Origin: Chitinophagaceae bacterium
Lineage (GTDB): Bacteria > Bacteroidota > Bacteroidia > Chitinophagales > Chitinophagaceae
Assembly: GCA_019638625.1 (NCBI GenBank)
Contig: JAHBTK010000004.1
Coordinates: 620,001 to 684,000 of the forward strand
DNA length: 64,000 nucleotides
Direction: 5' to 3'
Shown piece by piece: positions 16,331 to 25,769 of the stretch. The stretch's first letter is position 1; every line of letters begins with the position of its first letter. A model generated the notes under the pieces. It worked only from the letters and a program-made list of their open reading frames with translations. It was not told where the DNA came from and made no database searches. Both the position numbers and the translations under genes were made by a program.

Positions 16331-16687
16331 TTAAATAAATATTAAAAGTTTCGGAAGAAAAATAATTATTCCGATAACCAGGCTGGCAACGGCTGACAAT
16401 AGAACGGCTCCTGCCGCTACATCTTTGATGACCTTTACCAGCGGATTCTGTTCCGTAGTGACGAGGTCGCATATTTTTTCTATAGACGTGTTTATCATTT
16501 CCAGGCTTAATACCATCGCACAACAAAGTATAATGGCAATCCATTCCCCCCGGGCGAGATTGAGCAGGCATCCCATCCCAATAGCCAAGATAGCGGCCAC
16601 CAGTTGTATCCTGGCGTTACACCCATACCTGAGGAAATATACAATGCCGTTCCAGGCATATTTAAATGATAATGATTGTCTGAACAT
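16331..16687 (-). CDS. dgkA: Diacylglycerol/undecaprenol kinase
   Basis: 118 residues, three membrane helices. The DgkA active-site pattern is clear: Glu63 and Asn66 in LEMINTSIEKICDLV, and VIKDVAAGAVLL with the conserved Lys-Asp and Ala-Ala-Gly at 88-93. Members phosphorylate diacylglycerol or, in many non-proteobacteria, undecaprenol for cell-wall lipid carrier recycling. The N-terminal amphipathic segment FKYAWNGIVYFLR is typical. Full family length. Confidence 0.9.
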   Translation of the reverse strand: MFRQSLSFKYAWNGIVYFLRYGCNARIQLVAAILAIGMGCLLNLARGEWIAIILCCAMVLSLEMINTSIEKICDLVTTEQNPLVKVIKDVAAGAVLLSAVASLVIGIIIFLPKLLIFI

Positions 16688-16796
16688 ACGGGTAGTTTAC
16701 TGTAAGCTATTAAATAATCATCGGAAGCAGGTTAAATAACCTGCCCGCAAGACTGCAGGCAGGTATCCCTGAATCCCCGTTTTTCATCCACGAAGT

Positions 16797-18125
16797 TTAT
16801 TGCAACGCGGGTTTTGCCTGTGGCTTCCCATACCACTCAATTTTCCGGGAGTAATACATAATTATTGCCAACAATATAAACAGCCCGATACTGCCAAACA
16901 GCAACGCATTATCCTGCAACTGTATCAATATGAATATAAAGCCATACAGCATCGTGAGAAGTCCGCCGAACAACAAAGACACTTTCCAGGTAGAAAAAAG
17001 ACTTTTGGTATATAAAGTGATCAGTAAAATGGTGGCGGAGGAGGCAATCGCGTATGCCGCATTGAAGCGTATATATTCGGATATCGACAAAAGCAGCGTA
17101 TAAAAAATTGACAGAGCCATTCCCACCAGGATATACTGAATGGGATGCACCGCTTTTTTCTGCAGTATCTCCACGAAGAAGTATAACCCGAAAGTAAGCG
17201 CTATGAATAAGATCGCGTACTTAACCGAACGCATGGTTTTTGAATAGGAATCCACCGGCTGCAATAACCCCACCCAGAAAGCAGACTCGGCGATATTGTA
17301 ACGCCCTTCCTTCCAACTCTGTGGATAGTTGCGGTTCAGGTGCTGCACTTTCCAGTTTGCCGTGAACCCGCTTTGGTCAACGTTCTTTTCAAAGGGCAGA
17401 AAGTTACCGTCAAAGGTAGGATCTGCCCAGGCAGATGCCAGCGACACCTGCGTGGTTTTTCCAATAGGTGTGAAACTTAGTTTTTCTGAGCCTTTCAACC
17501 GCAATTTCAACTTGAATGCATGCGTTGCCTTTACGTCCTGCGTAGGCAGACCTGCACTCAGCCCATTCTTTATAATATCATTATCCGGTAAGCCGGAATT
17601 AAAAACAACCTGGCTCTCGTTCCATTGCATTATCACCTGATCCTCTATTCCCTTAAAGTCCGTAATGCCCATACACAGTTTTGCTTCGTTCAGCAGCAGG
17701 TCCTCTTCCGGTATATTCAGGTTATGCGAGGCGATGGAACTGAAGTTCCCTTCGATATTGAGGTCAGATCCATATACCGTGATATTGTATATGCTCCGGT
17801 ATTTTGTTTCGGGAAATATTTCCCCGTTAATTTTTAACAGGTCAGGTAGTATATAAGCAACCTTCTGTACAACATTAATGGCGCCGTCCCTGGTCTCCCT
17901 TTTTTCAAGATAGGGAACAACCAGTACAGGACCTGTAATATTTTGAGAAGACGCCCATTTACTGCTTACTTCCCTGATGATCTCCTCCTGCCTTTCGCCC
18001 CGCTCTTTTACAAGGCTGGCAATAAAAGCAGAGGGAATAAGCATTACCAGGATAAGTATTCCAACAACGATTCCTTTAATGGTGAGCTTGTTGGCAGCCC
18101 AGAAATTTTCTGTTTGGGGATTCAT
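16797..18125 (-). CDS. creD: CreD-family inner membrane protein
   Basis: 442 residues. An N-terminal helix at about 15-37 is followed by VKERGERQEEIIREVSSKW and ITGPVLVVPY, a large periplasmic beta-rich region, and about five helices in the last 140 residues. CreD is the membrane product of the Cre regulon in E. coli and is linked to colicin/beta-lactam tolerance in some species; its mechanism is unknown. Here it lies downstream of a small HTH regulator, with a 51-base gap. Confidence 0.88.
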   Translation of the reverse strand: MNPQTENFWAANKLTIKGIVVGILILVMLIPSAFIASLVKERGERQEEIIREVSSKWASSQNITGPVLVVPYLEKRETRDGAINVVQKVAYILPDLLKINGEIFPETKYRSIYNITVYGSDLNIEGNFSSIASHNLNIPEEDLLLNEAKLCMGITDFKGIEDQVIMQWNESQVVFNSGLPDNDIIKNGLSAGLPTQDVKATHAFKLKLRLKGSEKLSFTPIGKTTQVSLASAWADPTFDGNFLPFEKNVDQSGFTANWKVQHLNRNYPQSWKEGRYNIAESAFWVGLLQPVDSYSKTMRSVKYAILFIALTFGLYFFVEILQKKAVHPIQYILVGMALSIFYTLLLSISEYIRFNAAYAIASSATILLITLYTKSLFSTWKVSLLFGGLLTMLYGFIFILIQLQDNALLFGSIGLFILLAIIMYYSRKIEWYGKPQAKPALQ

Positions 18126-18176
18126 AATGTTTAGTTTAAAAGTGCTTTTTAATTCAAAGTATTTGCATAAAAAAAT

Positions 18177-18476
18177 TTACTCTATTGACCGGATCATTTT
18201 TTCCAATGCATCAAGATGTGCTTTAAACGCTTTTTCGCCGGATTTTGTAACCGTATAAGTAGTGTTGGTCTTCCGTCCGATAAATCCCTTCTCTACTTTG
18301 ATATAACCATTTTCCTCCAGTGTTTTTAAATGAGAAGCCAGGTTGCCATCCGTCACCTCCACGATTTCCTTGAGCTGATTGAAATTAACGGATTCATTTA
18401 CCATCAGCGAACTCATGATACCCAGTCTGATACGGCTGTCAAAAACTTTATTTAAATTTTCTATCGGATTTCTCAT
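18177..18476 (-). CDS. Winged-helix transcriptional regulator (HTH_34-like)
   Basis: 99 residues. The order is the N-terminal helix KVFDSRIRLGIMSSLMV, the helix-turn-helix NFNQLKEIVEVTDGNLASHL, and the wing IGRKTNTTYTVTKSGEKAF. Small one-domain regulators of this group bind as dimers and often sit beside the membrane-protein genes they control. Between a membrane-protein gene and creD on the same strand, it probably regulates this operon. Confidence 0.85.
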   Translation of the reverse strand: MRNPIENLNKVFDSRIRLGIMSSLMVNESVNFNQLKEIVEVTDGNLASHLKTLEENGYIKVEKGFIGRKTNTTYTVTKSGEKAFKAHLDALEKMIRSIE

Positions 18477-18534
18477 TAAAACTCATTTTCCGGCTGATAT
18501 TTTTTACAATATCATTTTACCGTATCTGTTAAGC

Positions 18535-19185
18535 TCATCGGCCGGCAACGCCCGCTTTCTCATATTTCCACCACATCATTGCTCCATACACAATATGCAG
18601 CACCCCAAAACCGAGCGTCCAGAAAAGCAATCCGGCGCCGGGCATCCAGCAATTAATAAGTCCCAGCAGTATTTCGCCATATCCCAGGTATCGTATTTCG
18701 CCTAATGTATATTTACTGGCGTTCACCAGCGCTATTCCGTAAAATAATAAGCAGCCGGGCGCGATAAGTCCGAAATACTCAAGGTCGATCATTTTAAGTA
18801 AAAATACACCCCCGGCAAACAGCGGGATAGAAAAGTTGATGAACAATCGCCTGGATGCACTCCCCCATAAGGGAACTTTTGTTTTCCTGCTGTTCCACCA
18901 GGTAAATATGAACGCGGCCACCACAGCAGCCATCAGCGTATAGGCGGCAATCACAAAAAGCCGGTAACCCATAAAATGCTTCAGGCTCAGCCCGCGGCTT
19001 TCAAACGCGGGGTATTTCAACCGTATGGCGTCGCCTACCACGCCATATGCAAGCCATGCTCCCACCAGGGCGCAAATGCCTGCGGCTATACCACTTAAAC
19101 CACTTAAGCTGATGAAACGGCTGCTGCGCTCCATCATCTGTTTTATATCTTTTAAGGCATCCAGGCCGGATTGTTTTTCTTCCAT
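18535..19185 (-). CDS. Multi-pass membrane protein, first gene of the HTH-CreD operon
   Basis: 216 residues. A cytoplasmic N-terminal segment of about 24 residues (KDIKQMMERSSRF) precedes about six helices, the first being SLSGLSGIAAGICALVGAW. No catalytic residues recognised. The same gene order (membrane protein, HTH regulator, CreD) is, as I recall, frequent in Bacteroidota, so the three likely form one stress-responsive unit. Confidence 0.7.
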   Translation of the reverse strand: MEEKQSGLDALKDIKQMMERSSRFISLSGLSGIAAGICALVGAWLAYGVVGDAIRLKYPAFESRGLSLKHFMGYRLFVIAAYTLMAAVVAAFIFTWWNSRKTKVPLWGSASRRLFINFSIPLFAGGVFLLKMIDLEYFGLIAPGCLLFYGIALVNASKYTLGEIRYLGYGEILLGLINCWMPGAGLLFWTLGFGVLHIVYGAMMWWKYEKAGVAGR

Positions 19186-19318
19186 AAAAGCACTTTGATT
19201 TACAAAGTAAATATAAACTCTTCTTTTTTACAAACTTTTTTTCTTCAAACCTGCAGCGCTTAGTTAAATATTATCCTCTGATTATTCGTTATCACTGATT
19301 TACGTTCTATTTTTGCAT

Positions 19319-21814
19319 ATGATCTGGAATTTCTTGTGTAAGAGGTCCTTGTTATTATTGTTGATATTCCCGGGATTTTCTGCTAACGCTCAAATAAGAA
19401 AAATAACAGGCTATGTGCAGGATGCACATAGCGAAGAGCGCATTCCCTTTGCTTCCGTACAATTTAAACATACCACTGTAGGAGCCTTAACGGATGTTAA
19501 CGGAAACTTCAGCTTCACGCTCAACAACTGGCCTTCAGATACACTGATTGTTACCTATGTCGGTTACGAAGATTTTTTACTGCCGATAGACAGTACAATT
19601 GAGGAAATGGAAGTGGTAATAGACATGGAACGAAAAAGAACAACAGAAGTGGTGATAAAAAGCAAGGTGGGAAAAGGGGTTATCATGTGGAGAAGAATTG
19701 TTAAAAATAAACCGCTGAACGACCGTGGCCGGTTTGACAACTACTCTTACGAAATATATAACAAACTGGAAGCGGATCTGAATGACGCTGCCAACAATAA
19801 ACTTATCAAGTTAAAAGTACTCAAACCTTTCCGGGAAGTGATCGATCAGAATATCGACTCGGTTACAGAAGAAAAACCCATCCTGCCTTTGTACCTCACG
19901 GAGTCGCTTTCTGATTACTATTACCAAAGCAAACCCCGTAAAGTAAGGGAAGTATTTAAGGGTGTGAAGACAATAGGCATCAACAACCAAAGCATCAGTA
20001 AAATGCTGGGTGGCATGTACCAGAACATTAACGTATATAAAAACTTTATTCCTGTTTTTGATAAAGACTTTGTCAGCCCTATCAGCGACAACGGATCAGC
20101 TTACTATCATTATACCGTACCCGATACGCAAACCATAGACGGAAGAAAATTTTTTCATTTTGTTTTCTCGCCCAAATACGAGGGTGAAAATGCCTTTACC
20201 GGCGATGCCTGGATAGCCGACTCCTCCTATGCGGTTATGAAAATGACCCTGCGTGTTCCGGACGCCGCCAACCTGAATTTTGTAGAGAAGCTGGATATGG
20301 TGCAGGAATATTCCCTGCTCAATGACTCCACCTGGTTCCTGTCCAAAGACAAGTTTGTAGCAGACTTTATTTTCCTGGATAAAAACCGCCTGAATTTTAT
20401 CGGCCGGAAAACCAGTACGTACAGGAACGTGATCATCAATGACACTACAGTAGAGCGGGAACTGATGAAAAACAAATTGCGGGAAGAAACGGTAATGAAT
20501 GATTCCGTAAACAGGAAGTCAGACGAATACTGGGCAGACGCCCGCCACGAGGAACTGTCTACATCCGAAAAAGGCATCTACCAGATGATCGACACCCTGA
20601 TGGCCATGCCCAGCTTCAAACGGTTTACGGACCTGCTGTACTTTTTGGGAACGGGTTATAAAAATGTAGGGAACTACGAAATCGGCCCCTGGTACAACTG
20701 GTTTACCATTAACGCCTATGAAGGCCCCCGTGTTCGCTTTGACCTGGGTACCAACACAGGTTTTCACAAGAAGCTATATTTTACCGGTTACCTGGCCTAT
20801 GGCTTTGCCGATCAAAAATTAAAGGGCCGCTTTCAAACACTCTACCTTTTTAATAAGTCTCCCCGTTCCACCATCATGGGCTCCTTTCTGAACGATATTG
20901 ATAACGGGCAGGTATATTATGATGAAGTAGGCAGCGACAACCTCTTCGCCATAGCGCTGCGCAAGCCCAATGTGCCGCTTCGTTACATGAAAATACAGCA
21001 GCAGCGTGTGGAATATTTTAAAGAATGGCTCAACGGATTTTCGGTAACGCTTAATACGCAACGCCGCCGTTTTACCCCTCTTTCCAACCTTCCGTTGAAA
21101 GATCACTACCCGGCATATGATGGCGGAGAGTCCATGAACAGTTTCGAAGCGGGCATTAAAGTGCGGTTTGCCTACCTGGAAAAATTCCTTGACGGCAACT
21201 TCTACCGGATGAGCCTGGGAAGCAGCTACCCTATTGTGGAAGCCCATTACTCCAAGGGAATAAAAGGGATACTGAGAAGTAATTACAATTTTCACCGGGT
21301 AGGCGGAAGTATTTCAGATTATAAGAAAATATCTCCCTATGGCAGTATCTACTACAATACCTATGCGGGAAAGATATATGGCAAACTCCCCTACACCCTG
21401 CTTGAAATGCCGCCGGGTAATAATATATGGTATTACAACAAATATGCCTTTAACATGATGACGCGTTATGAATACCTGGCAGACTGGTATGCGGGGATAA
21501 ACGTGGAGCATAATATTGGCAACGGTCTGTTCCGGTTCATTCCGCTGACACGGACACTGAAGTTTCGCCAGTTTTGGGGCGCCAAGGTTTTCTGGAGTGG
21601 GTTGAGCGAAGAAAACAAGCTATACAACGCAGGCAACAACGGGCACGCCTTTAAAACAATGGATGGCAAACCCTATATGGAAATAGGAACAGGGGTAGAC
21701 AATATATTTAAAATATTCCGCGTGGACTTTATCTGGCGGGTACTGCCCAGGCCGCTTCCAGACAAGACTTTTGAACGATTTGGTATTTTCGGAAGCTTCC
21801 GGATCGTGTTTTAG
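19319..21814 (+). CDS. DUF5686 / carboxypeptidase-regulatory-like outer-membrane protein
   Basis: 831 residues. Signal peptide, then a carboxypeptidase D regulatory-like (TonB-receptor plug-type) beta-sandwich at about 25-110, seen as ITGYVQDAHSEERIPFASVQ, TTVGALTDVNGNFSF and DTLIVTYVGY. The rest is the DUF5686 region with many alternating aromatic strands, probably an outer-membrane beta-barrel, ending in phenylalanine (FGSFRIVF). Function is not established; such proteins are abundant in Bacteroidota. ATG 19319 is chosen over a TTG two codons upstream. TATTTTTG at 19308-19315 resembles a -7 box, so the message may have almost no leader. Confidence 0.82.
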   Translation: MIWNFLCKRSLLLLLIFPGFSANAQIRKITGYVQDAHSEERIPFASVQFKHTTVGALTDVNGNFSFTLNNWPSDTLIVTYVGYEDFLLPIDSTIEEMEVVIDMERKRTTEVVIKSKVGKGVIMWRRIVKNKPLNDRGRFDNYSYEIYNKLEADLNDAANNKLIKLKVLKPFREVIDQNIDSVTEEKPILPLYLTESLSDYYYQSKPRKVREVFKGVKTIGINNQSISKMLGGMYQNINVYKNFIPVFDKDFVSPISDNGSAYYHYTVPDTQTIDGRKFFHFVFSPKYEGENAFTGDAWIADSSYAVMKMTLRVPDAANLNFVEKLDMVQEYSLLNDSTWFLSKDKFVADFIFLDKNRLNFIGRKTSTYRNVIINDTTVERELMKNKLREETVMNDSVNRKSDEYWADARHEELSTSEKGIYQMIDTLMAMPSFKRFTDLLYFLGTGYKNVGNYEIGPWYNWFTINAYEGPRVRFDLGTNTGFHKKLYFTGYLAYGFADQKLKGRFQTLYLFNKSPRSTIMGSFLNDIDNGQVYYDEVGSDNLFAIALRKPNVPLRYMKIQQQRVEYFKEWLNGFSVTLNTQRRRFTPLSNLPLKDHYPAYDGGESMNSFEAGIKVRFAYLEKFLDGNFYRMSLGSSYPIVEAHYSKGIKGILRSNYNFHRVGGSISDYKKISPYGSIYYNTYAGKIYGKLPYTLLEMPPGNNIWYYNKYAFNMMTRYEYLADWYAGINVEHNIGNGLFRFIPLTRTLKFRQFWGAKVFWSGLSEENKLYNAGNNGHAFKTMDGKPYMEIGTGVDNIFKIFRVDFIWRVLPRPLPDKTFERFGIFGSFRIVF

Positions 21815-21839
21815 GTTTTTTTATTTAATAATTTACACA

Positions 21840-22172
21840 ATGGAACTGACACTGCAGGATGCACAACAAAAAGTAGACCTATGGATTCGCACCGTAGGCG
21901 TGCGATATTTCAGCGAACTCACCAACCTGGGTATCCTGATGGAAGAAGTAGGCGAATTATCAAGATTGATGGTCCGTACCTATGGTGAGCAATCCTTTAA
22001 AGAAAGCGACAAGGGAAAGGAAATAGCGGATGAGATGGCAGACGTACTATGGGTACTGATCTGCCTTGCCAACCAAACCGGTGTAAACCTGACGGAGGCA
22101 TTACAAAAAAACTTCGAAAAGAAAAATATCCGGGATGCCGACAGGCATAAAGGGAATGAAAAATTAAGATAA
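21840..22172 (+). CDS. MazG-like nucleotide pyrophosphohydrolase (small form)
   Basis: 110 residues, one MazG domain: the helix with LMEEVGELSRLMVRTYG (EExxE metal-binding half) and the second helix KEIADEMADVLWVLICLAN (ExxD half). The four acidic residues that bind Mg2+ are all there. Such small MazG proteins hydrolyse NTPs or dCTP to monophosphate and pyrophosphate. It starts 26 bases after the DUF5686 gene; a longer reading frame overlapping that gene is rejected. Confidence 0.87.
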   Translation: MELTLQDAQQKVDLWIRTVGVRYFSELTNLGILMEEVGELSRLMVRTYGEQSFKESDKGKEIADEMADVLWVLICLANQTGVNLTEALQKNFEKKNIRDADRHKGNEKLR

Positions 22173-22249
22173 TACAAAACCTGTTTTTAACATTAACTTC
22201 CCGACAGTCCATCATTTGAAATTATCGTTGAGCATATTGATAATGCAAT

Positions 22250-23434
22250 TCAGGAAGTTAAAATGTTAATCATTTTTGACAAAGAGCGGTAATATCGTTG
22301 TTTTTGCTGGTATGCGTTTTCAGTTAGCTCAGTGTGATTAACAGAGAATACGGTTTCTGCGTATTCACAAAATTTATCCACATCCATTATGCGCTGTAAT
22401 TCTTTATGCCCCCAGGTTGAAAGGTAACCTTTCAATTTATCTATCCGGAGGCTTAATCCTATGTAAGGAATGGCATAACTCATGGACGTTATCACACCAT
22501 GAAGACTTGTACCGATATATAATTTTGCATTTGCTATAAGAGCCATAATTTCAAAAACATTTGGAGTGTCAATAAAGGAGCCGTTTTCGCTCAATTTACC
22601 TTTCAAATAATAAAGCGGTATATGATCTTCGTGACCTGCAGCAGTACCTATCGGACATAAGACTATTGAAAAACCTGTTTTTCCATGTAGCCTCTCTAAT
22701 TGCTCAGCGAGCATATCTAATTTTCCCTCATGATAGTATTCCGATATCTGAAAGAAAATATATTTTTCCCGGATTAGTCTCTTTATATCGTTTCTTAGTC
22801 TGGTATTACAGTTTAGTTGATCGGGAGGGAACATGTCTGACAAAAGAATGGCACTGTCCGGGAATACTTCATGCGAAATATTATTGTCAGACAGCCCTTT
22901 GGATGTGATATTTTCTCTTACTGCAAGATAGTCACAATGATCCAGGCGGGGGAAACATGGCGGCTCGATATGAGTGCCGCCCACCGAATTGTACAATACT
23001 TTTATTTTCCGCTTAAAATCATTTTTGTCAATGCAAAAGGGATAGTCTGATACCCCGCCTAAAACCCTTTGAGAATATTTAAACTTTTTAAAAAGTTTGC
23101 CAAGTGTTTTTTTCTGCGTTAATAATTTATGAAAAGTCGGATTGATGAACCCGTATAGAACGTCCCAACTTGCGGATATGCACTCGCCTCCCGCAACAAT
23201 TATGTTATTTGGAGCATCGGTGCTTCTTTTTACATCTTTAACCAACTGCCTGTAGTTCATGCTCCTTATACTTCCCGCAGATGAATAGTCTCCCCCGGCA
23301 AGTGAATAATATTTATAGGAAAATGTGTCCGGACTACATTTATCCAACCCGTATTTGATCATTAATGGAAAGAGCAGGTCACCGTAATTAAACCTATCAA
23401 ATGCTCCTAATATTTTTAATTCTATCTTCTTCAT
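22250..23434 (-). CDS. Polysaccharide pyruvyl transferase family protein
   Basis: 394 residues. The N-terminal GAFDRFNYGDLLFPLMIKYG, the central YLAVRENITSKGL and the late IANAKLYIGTSLHGVITSMS with AIPYIGLSLRIDK are the three hallmark segments of enzymes that attach pyruvate ketals (from PEP) to cell-surface polysaccharide. It begins the glycan cluster and reads away from the glycosyltransferases. A truncated glycosyltransferase lies just upstream of its start on the same strand. Confidence 0.88.
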   Translation of the reverse strand: MKKIELKILGAFDRFNYGDLLFPLMIKYGLDKCSPDTFSYKYYSLAGGDYSSAGSIRSMNYRQLVKDVKRSTDAPNNIIVAGGECISASWDVLYGFINPTFHKLLTQKKTLGKLFKKFKYSQRVLGGVSDYPFCIDKNDFKRKIKVLYNSVGGTHIEPPCFPRLDHCDYLAVRENITSKGLSDNNISHEVFPDSAILLSDMFPPDQLNCNTRLRNDIKRLIREKYIFFQISEYYHEGKLDMLAEQLERLHGKTGFSIVLCPIGTAAGHEDHIPLYYLKGKLSENGSFIDTPNVFEIMALIANAKLYIGTSLHGVITSMSYAIPYIGLSLRIDKLKGYLSTWGHKELQRIMDVDKFCEYAETVFSVNHTELTENAYQQKQRYYRSLSKMINILTS

Positions 23435-23457
23435 ATATTTTCTATTTAGCCGAGCGT

Positions 23458-23616
23458 TCAGGTCCCTTTCCGGTCTTTCCGATATACCTCCCTGTAAAAG
23501 ATGAAATATTCAACATTAACATTTCTTTTAACCAGTTCTTCTGCCATAGTATAGGTGTAGGTTTCCGACCCATCCGGGTTTTCCAGGTGATGGTTGGCTA
23601 GTAAAATATTTTTCAT
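23458..23616 (-). pseudogene. Glycosyltransferase N-terminal fragment (52 aa)
   Basis: Reading frame MKNILLANHHLENPDGSETY followed by TYTMAEELVKRNVNVEYFIF, then stops. This is the start of a GT-B glycosyltransferase (group 4 style: first beta strand, loop, first helix, second strand) with everything after the second strand gone. No continuation is seen in the other frames before the pyruvyl transferase gene 24 bases away. It is a remnant left by a deletion in the glycan cluster. Confidence 0.6.
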
Positions 23617-23755
23617 CTCCGGATTTAAAAATTTTATCTCTATGAAACGATTTGTCCAATTGTTTTGTCAGATACGGCGACAGATATCACCGGTATCATT
23701 TCCACTATAGAATGTGAAATGGTAAAGTATTTGCTATAAACAAAAAAAAGGCCGA

Positions 23756-24655
23756 ATGAATATTTTTAGGAAACTTTCTTTGAAAGCTAAAGCGAAAGAT
23801 TCAGCGGAGTATCGTTTCCTGAAACATACGCAAAAATATCTGGATAAGTTAAGTGCAGTTGAAACCCCGTCACTGGATTTTCCTGCAGGCAGGGCTGTTC
23901 ACTTCAAACATAGCGGGAATGCGGGAGATATTATATACGCGATACCGGCAATGAAAGCTATAGCAAAGGAGAACCCTTTTAATCTTTATCTTAACCTGAA
24001 CAGACCTGCCGACTACGCAAAGCATTTTAAACACCCGCTGGGAAATGTAACACTGAATCAAAAGATGTTTGATATGCTGAGCCCCCTGTTGACCTCACAG
24101 GAATATATTACGGAATGTGCTGTCCGGAATGGCCAGCATATTGATGTTGACCTGGATGTTATGCGGGACTATCCGCTCTTGCTGGACAGGGGAAATATTG
24201 CAAGGTGGTATTTTCTGGTATTTCCTGTTACGTATGATTTAAACAAAAGCTGGCTAAAAGTGGAAGCAGATAGTGATATGCGGAACGCGATTGTATTAGC
24301 CAGGAGTCAGCGATACAGGGCTCCCAATATCCGGTATAAGGTACTGAAACGGTATCCTGATGTATATTTTGTAGGAATTAAGGAGGAGTACCTGGAAATG
24401 AAGAAAGAAATACCCAATCTGAAATACAGACCAGTACGGGATTTCCTGGAATTAGCCTCTGTTATTGCCGGTTCACGATTGTTTATCGGTAACCAGTCTT
24501 TCCCGTTTTCAATAGCCGAAGCATTAAAGGTAAACCGGTTGCTTGAAGTATATTTCGAATGCCCCAATGTAACGGTTTACGGAGACAGGGGGTTTGATTT
24601 TTCTTTCCAGCCGCAATTCGAGAAACTGGTAAAAATGCGTTACGAAATGGAGTAG
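23756..24655 (+). CDS. GT9-like (heptosyltransferase-fold) glycosyltransferase
   Basis: 299 residues. The N-terminal nucleotide-sugar fold opens with FKHSGNAGDIIYAIPAMKAI; the C-terminal half has FLELASVIAGSRLFIGNQSF then AEALKVNRLLEVYFECPNV, resembling ADP-heptose:LPS heptosyltransferases. It probably adds a sugar to a surface glycan; donor and acceptor are unknown. Transcribed with the DUF5672 gene that follows after 34 bases. Confidence 0.72.
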   Translation: MNIFRKLSLKAKAKDSAEYRFLKHTQKYLDKLSAVETPSLDFPAGRAVHFKHSGNAGDIIYAIPAMKAIAKENPFNLYLNLNRPADYAKHFKHPLGNVTLNQKMFDMLSPLLTSQEYITECAVRNGQHIDVDLDVMRDYPLLLDRGNIARWYFLVFPVTYDLNKSWLKVEADSDMRNAIVLARSQRYRAPNIRYKVLKRYPDVYFVGIKEEYLEMKKEIPNLKYRPVRDFLELASVIAGSRLFIGNQSFPFSIAEALKVNRLLEVYFECPNVTVYGDRGFDFSFQPQFEKLVKMRYEME

Positions 24656-24689
24656 TTTTACATGGCTATATGATTAAAGCCTCTTGCGC

Positions 24690-25493
24690 ATGGTCACCGT
24701 AGTTATTCCCATATACAAGCAAAACATAACATATTACGAGCAAATCTCTCTTGAACAATGCTGTAAGGTGCTGGTATCCTACCCTTTAACACTTATAAAA
24801 CCCCGGTCACTGAATGTTGAGCCTTATCTAAAATATCACGACAACTTTCGCATTGAAAACTTTGACGATGAGTACTTTAACGGAATAGAAGGATATAACC
24901 GCCTGATGTTGTCCGAAGAATTTTATCACCGGTTTCTATCATCGAAGTTCATTTTGATCCATCAACTGGATGCCTTTGTTTTTAAAAATGAATTGCCCTA
25001 TTGGTGTAAACAGGAATACGATTATATAGGCGCCCCCTGGTTAGAAAACGACTTCGTTAAAAGAAGCTTCCTTGAGAACCTGAAATTCAGGTATAATAAT
25101 TATAAAGATTACAGGAACAACGCAAGGCAACCTGGCTCTGTTTTCCCGAAAGCATCTCAGTTCTATAACAGGGTGGGCAACGGTGGCTTCTCATTCCGGA
25201 ATGTTAAAAAAATGGAAAAGATCTGTATCACTATGAAAGAAGAAATTGATTTTTATTGCAGCAACAATCATCATCTTTTTAACGAGGATGTTTTCTGGTC
25301 ACTTGAAGTAAATCGCAAAAGCAACAAACTAAGGATCCCGGGATATAAAAAAGCATTGAAATTTTCTATCGAGTCAAATCCGGAATACGCGTTCCGGGTA
25401 AACAAATCCCAGCTACCTTTCGGTTGCCACGCATGGGATCTATTTCCGGATTTCTGGCGACCTTTTTTTAAAAACTATGGCTATGCGATCTAA
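24690..25493 (+). CDS. DUF5672 family protein (glycosyltransferase-like)
   Basis: 267 residues from ATG 24690. The pattern VVIPIYKQNITYYEQISLEQ, KFILIHQLDAFVFKNELPYW, YDYIGAPW, VGNGGFSFRN and FNEDVFWS is characteristic of DUF5672. The order of beta-strand, Asp-rich Q-x-D-A and E-D-x-x-W elements resembles GT-A glycosyltransferases, and these genes usually occur in polysaccharide clusters, as here. Activity is unproven. Confidence 0.85.
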   Translation: MVTVVIPIYKQNITYYEQISLEQCCKVLVSYPLTLIKPRSLNVEPYLKYHDNFRIENFDDEYFNGIEGYNRLMLSEEFYHRFLSSKFILIHQLDAFVFKNELPYWCKQEYDYIGAPWLENDFVKRSFLENLKFRYNNYKDYRNNARQPGSVFPKASQFYNRVGNGGFSFRNVKKMEKICITMKEEIDFYCSNNHHLFNEDVFWSLEVNRKSNKLRIPGYKKALKFSIESNPEYAFRVNKSQLPFGCHAWDLFPDFWRPFFKNYGYAI

Positions 25494-25769
25494 AAGAATA
25501 AAAATGCTTAAGCAGTATTTCCCGCCATCATCCCCGTTTTAGAAAAGTCTTAACATCTGTATTGAAACGAATATTGTTTTGACCTTGTCAACTGAAGCAA
25601 CAAACATTTTTTATATAAGTTAAAGTTGATTAGCCAATAAACCTGTTAATATCCTGTTAGATGGAATAGGTATAAAATTTGTTCCATCTAACTTTTTCCG
25701 GATTTGCCTATCACATCTCTTTCCCTGAATGCGGATTAATCATCTGTAACTGACTTATAATTTTTGATC

